DNA of 17,099 nt from NCBI GenBank assembly GCA_008668455.1, contig RQCD01000023.1, forward strand, positions 1 through 17,099, read 5' to 3'. The stretch comes from Clostridia bacterium (GTDB lineage: Bacteria > Bacillota > Clostridia > UBA1381). Below are positions 16,301 through 17,099 of this stretch, piece after piece. How positions within the stretch are numbered: position 1 is the first letter of the stretch; each line of letters begins with the position of its first letter. A program made the position numbers and the translations under genes. The notes beneath the pieces were generated by a model that saw only the letters and a list, made by a program, of their open reading frames with translations, did no database searches and was not told the origin of the DNA.

Positions 16301-17099
16301 GGTCAGCGTTTTTCTCCAGTATGCCATACGATAGAACAGATTCTTTTTAACATCCTCCGGGATTCTTTCTTTTGCAAAATCCTGCATGACAAAGACGCTG
16401 ATTTTCTCATACTGCGGATTGATTCCTTTCTTTTCGCACTGATCCACCAAAGCTTGAAGCTCTTCTCCCCATGCTGTGCAGTCTTGAATAAGTTTTTCGG
16501 CATATTCCGGTGTTTCAATCGGATATGAGACCGTGACAGCCACATTCTTACTTTGAATATATCCGTCATTTTCCACTGAAATGCTGTAGGCATATTGTCC
16601 TGCCTTGCCGCATTTGTAGGAGAAATCGCAGCGAATTCCCTGCATAGACGGGATGGTGACTGTTTCCTCAATGCCGCATTCCTCGCTTTTGATTACAAAG
16701 CTTTTTTCCTCTGCACTTTCGTTCACGATCCATACAACACCCGGAAGATCGGATTCCTGTGTGCCTGCTCCCTCGGTTTTAAACCAGGCATACCATTCTT
16801 TCTTTCCGTCAAAAAGCTCCATGATCGAGTTGCCAACTGCGCTCTTTCCGCGCAGGATTCCGGGTGCAATTTCCATACAGTCATGGCGGTTTTTTCCATC
16901 GTCACAATCGTTAAAGCACATATTGAATTGGAAACGCTCCGGCTTACCGCCGTCAAATAACAACTTCCAGGGAAGAACAATATCATAAACCTGCTGTCCC
17001 TCTCCTACCACAATTTTTGCGCCGATATCTGCAATCTGATCCTTATTCAGATAAACGGAATAAACGCTTGCCTTTCCGATTTCCTCATTCCATGCAACA
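13355..17099 (-). CDS. S-layer-anchored GH42-like glycosidase (5' end outside window)
   Basis: 1247 residues are visible and the frame is open through the right edge, so the true start lies outside; GTG 17011 is internal. Visible order: a CBM9/DOMON-like sandwich (about 1-95; VLPWKLLF, MEIAPG), an Ig-like stretch (about 120-195), a helical module (about 200-290), a second carbohydrate-binding-like sandwich (about 370-500; NLIPDSGFE), a TIM-barrel (about 515-830), a GATase-like domain as in GH42 enzymes (about 845-960; QYIEQGGKVVIIG) and three SLH repeats (about 1075-1240). In the barrel, DLANEVQ (Glu604) fits the clan A acid/base motif, followed by FRNWLLNKYGSIEALN, typical of GH42. INGEDH (Glu764) is a candidate nucleophile. 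SLH repeats bind pyruvylated wall polymer, placing the enzyme on the cell surface. The substrate, perhaps a galactoside or plant polysaccharide, is inference. Family assignment beyond GH42-like is uncertain. Confidence 0.85.
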   Translation of the reverse strand, partial: VAWNEEIGKASVYSVYLNKDQIADIGAKIVVGEGQQVYDIVLPWKLLFDGGKPERFQFNMCFNDCDDGKNRHDCMEIAPGILRGKSAVGNSIMELFDGKKEWYAWFKTEGAGTQESDLPGVVWIVNESAEEKSFVIKSEECGIEETVTIPSMQGIRCDFSYKCGKAGQYAYSISVENDGYIQSKNVAVTVSYPIETPEYAEKLIQDCTAWGEELQALVDQCEKKGINPQYEKISVFVMQDFAKERIPEDVKKNLFYRMAYWRKTLTEIYENTKERLNSYLSGEKTAITAPVYQTSDLKIQGSMFYGDTVWDGIFENRPVVMTGYLLHFPLIDSGITDMPKVGANAIALEYTLGSVIMSANNCEAISAHWPNNVTGEAVRTEEEAYEGKYSYKISKTNDAASGSYRHIRTYCPTLKPGTTYTYSFWAKSVDCGDLKWSISGGKTHIISGTTDWTQYTETFTTGENQTEVTFDHIMDRKSTAVYYDNISLVEEGTEENLIPDSGFEDVPEEFFEKGYYVRTTPMDLSRFESAAENNQSVDVLITLGHIIPQFLFDRYPEIFMQSNGFNVVNFASPKFREIVEEYLRCLMENLKDQTCINSFDLANEVQINTYKVPELYLPRFRNWLLNKYGSIEALNASYGSSYPSFEDIGYPTSYTAKEPLAVDFDEYSDWELADFHRFAANIIHEYLPDIPIYTKIMDYNEDYGDIHMYAYQTNGTGLDAYADVFNINGCDAYSYLDWDKGRLVKMQWYDYMASTNWAPIINGEDHVLKDSGKNYDDNLAYFVANDLWQGAVHYRGQTELWLWDSREEEVETNGSIKCRPDAIVKTGEAGLDLMRLSYEIEALQKEKRDIGILYSNASAVHTLSYPGCQYYAYEATVFSGKKVKYVSENNISGIFDTKLLLIPQCQYVRKETLEAIKQYIEQGGKVVIIGKNSLKNNVAFGESDPELVDYIYAHADFVQAESDRFKQGLTEGSVEEIYQTINQAIDKAGLKYVTLVDAETNREVYDVEYTYTIYDGKLLINIANWKNEEKKLKVLVNGKEVTGFTELRSKEKVDGDIQAEYLKPILLAADWEGDSFLDTIGNWAEDTIQTLHRDGIVSGMTETRYEPNREITRAEFLSLLMRTGNFSGQYRNQIADVSTDAWYADAVAAGLSAGVIDRENFRPNEVITRDEMAEMLIRAVESRKGVLSQTGERFKDQAQIKNQEAVGKASGAGLLSGYEDGSFRPENGLTRAEVASVILRYRKLVKQ

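Noticed and set aside
1..17099. Mobile element, CRISPR array, tRNA or rRNA
   Set aside because: No transposase, integrase, regularly spaced direct repeats, or RNA gene signature was found on either strand by reading. The truncated genes are therefore not explained by a visible insertion element.

Overview
The window looks like part of the chromosome of an anaerobic, low-to-mid GC member of the Firmicutes (Clostridia-like). The evidence is strong GGAGG-type ribosome binding sites, A/T-rich sigma-A-like promoters, a VanW/G5 wall protein, a surface enzyme ending in three SLH repeats, a glycyl radical enzyme with its activase, and an Lrp/AsnC regulator overlapping an aminotransferase. I see no rRNA, tRNA, CRISPR array, transposase, integrase or phage gene. 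The species cannot be named from this sequence alone.

Layout. Positions 1-5663 are all on the minus strand. Read in the direction of transcription they are: an ABC exporter with a premature in-frame stop (pseudogene), a YkgJ-like cysteine-cluster protein, a VanW/G5 wall protein, an alpha/beta hydrolase, and the first half of a DMT-family permease that runs off the left edge. Positions 5923-9256 are on the plus strand: an Lrp/AsnC regulator, a class I aminotransferase (ATGA overlap) and CTP synthase pyrG, closed by an intrinsic terminator. Positions 9340-11866 hold an AraC-family regulator (minus) divergent from a glycyl-radical-enzyme activase and the N-terminal third of a glycyl radical enzyme (plus). 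Positions 11852-17099 are minus strand: a large GH42-like, S-layer-anchored glycosidase running off the right edge, followed by a truncated paralogue of it.

How the genes fit together. The right half reads as a carbohydrate-use locus: two secreted glycosidases next to an AraC-controlled radical enzyme system. It has been damaged. The glycyl radical enzyme and the second glycosidase have both lost their 3' halves and now meet tail to tail within 15 bases, over a TTGATT hexamer that fits both reading frames. This is either a real deletion/inversion scar or an assembly join. Regulation is unusually legible. Near-consensus promoters sit before the exporter, the ykgJ-like gene, araC and the activase. 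The araC/activase promoters overlap on a dyad with one shared centre. The DMT gene has a promoter whose spacer carries the anti-Shine-Dalgarno arm of a long hairpin, so read-through RNA and RNA from the gene's own promoter should behave differently.

The most interesting points are that DMT start-site hairpin, the tail-to-tail truncation, the SLH-anchored glycosidase pair with its shared helical module, and the VanW domain that lacks its usual cysteine.
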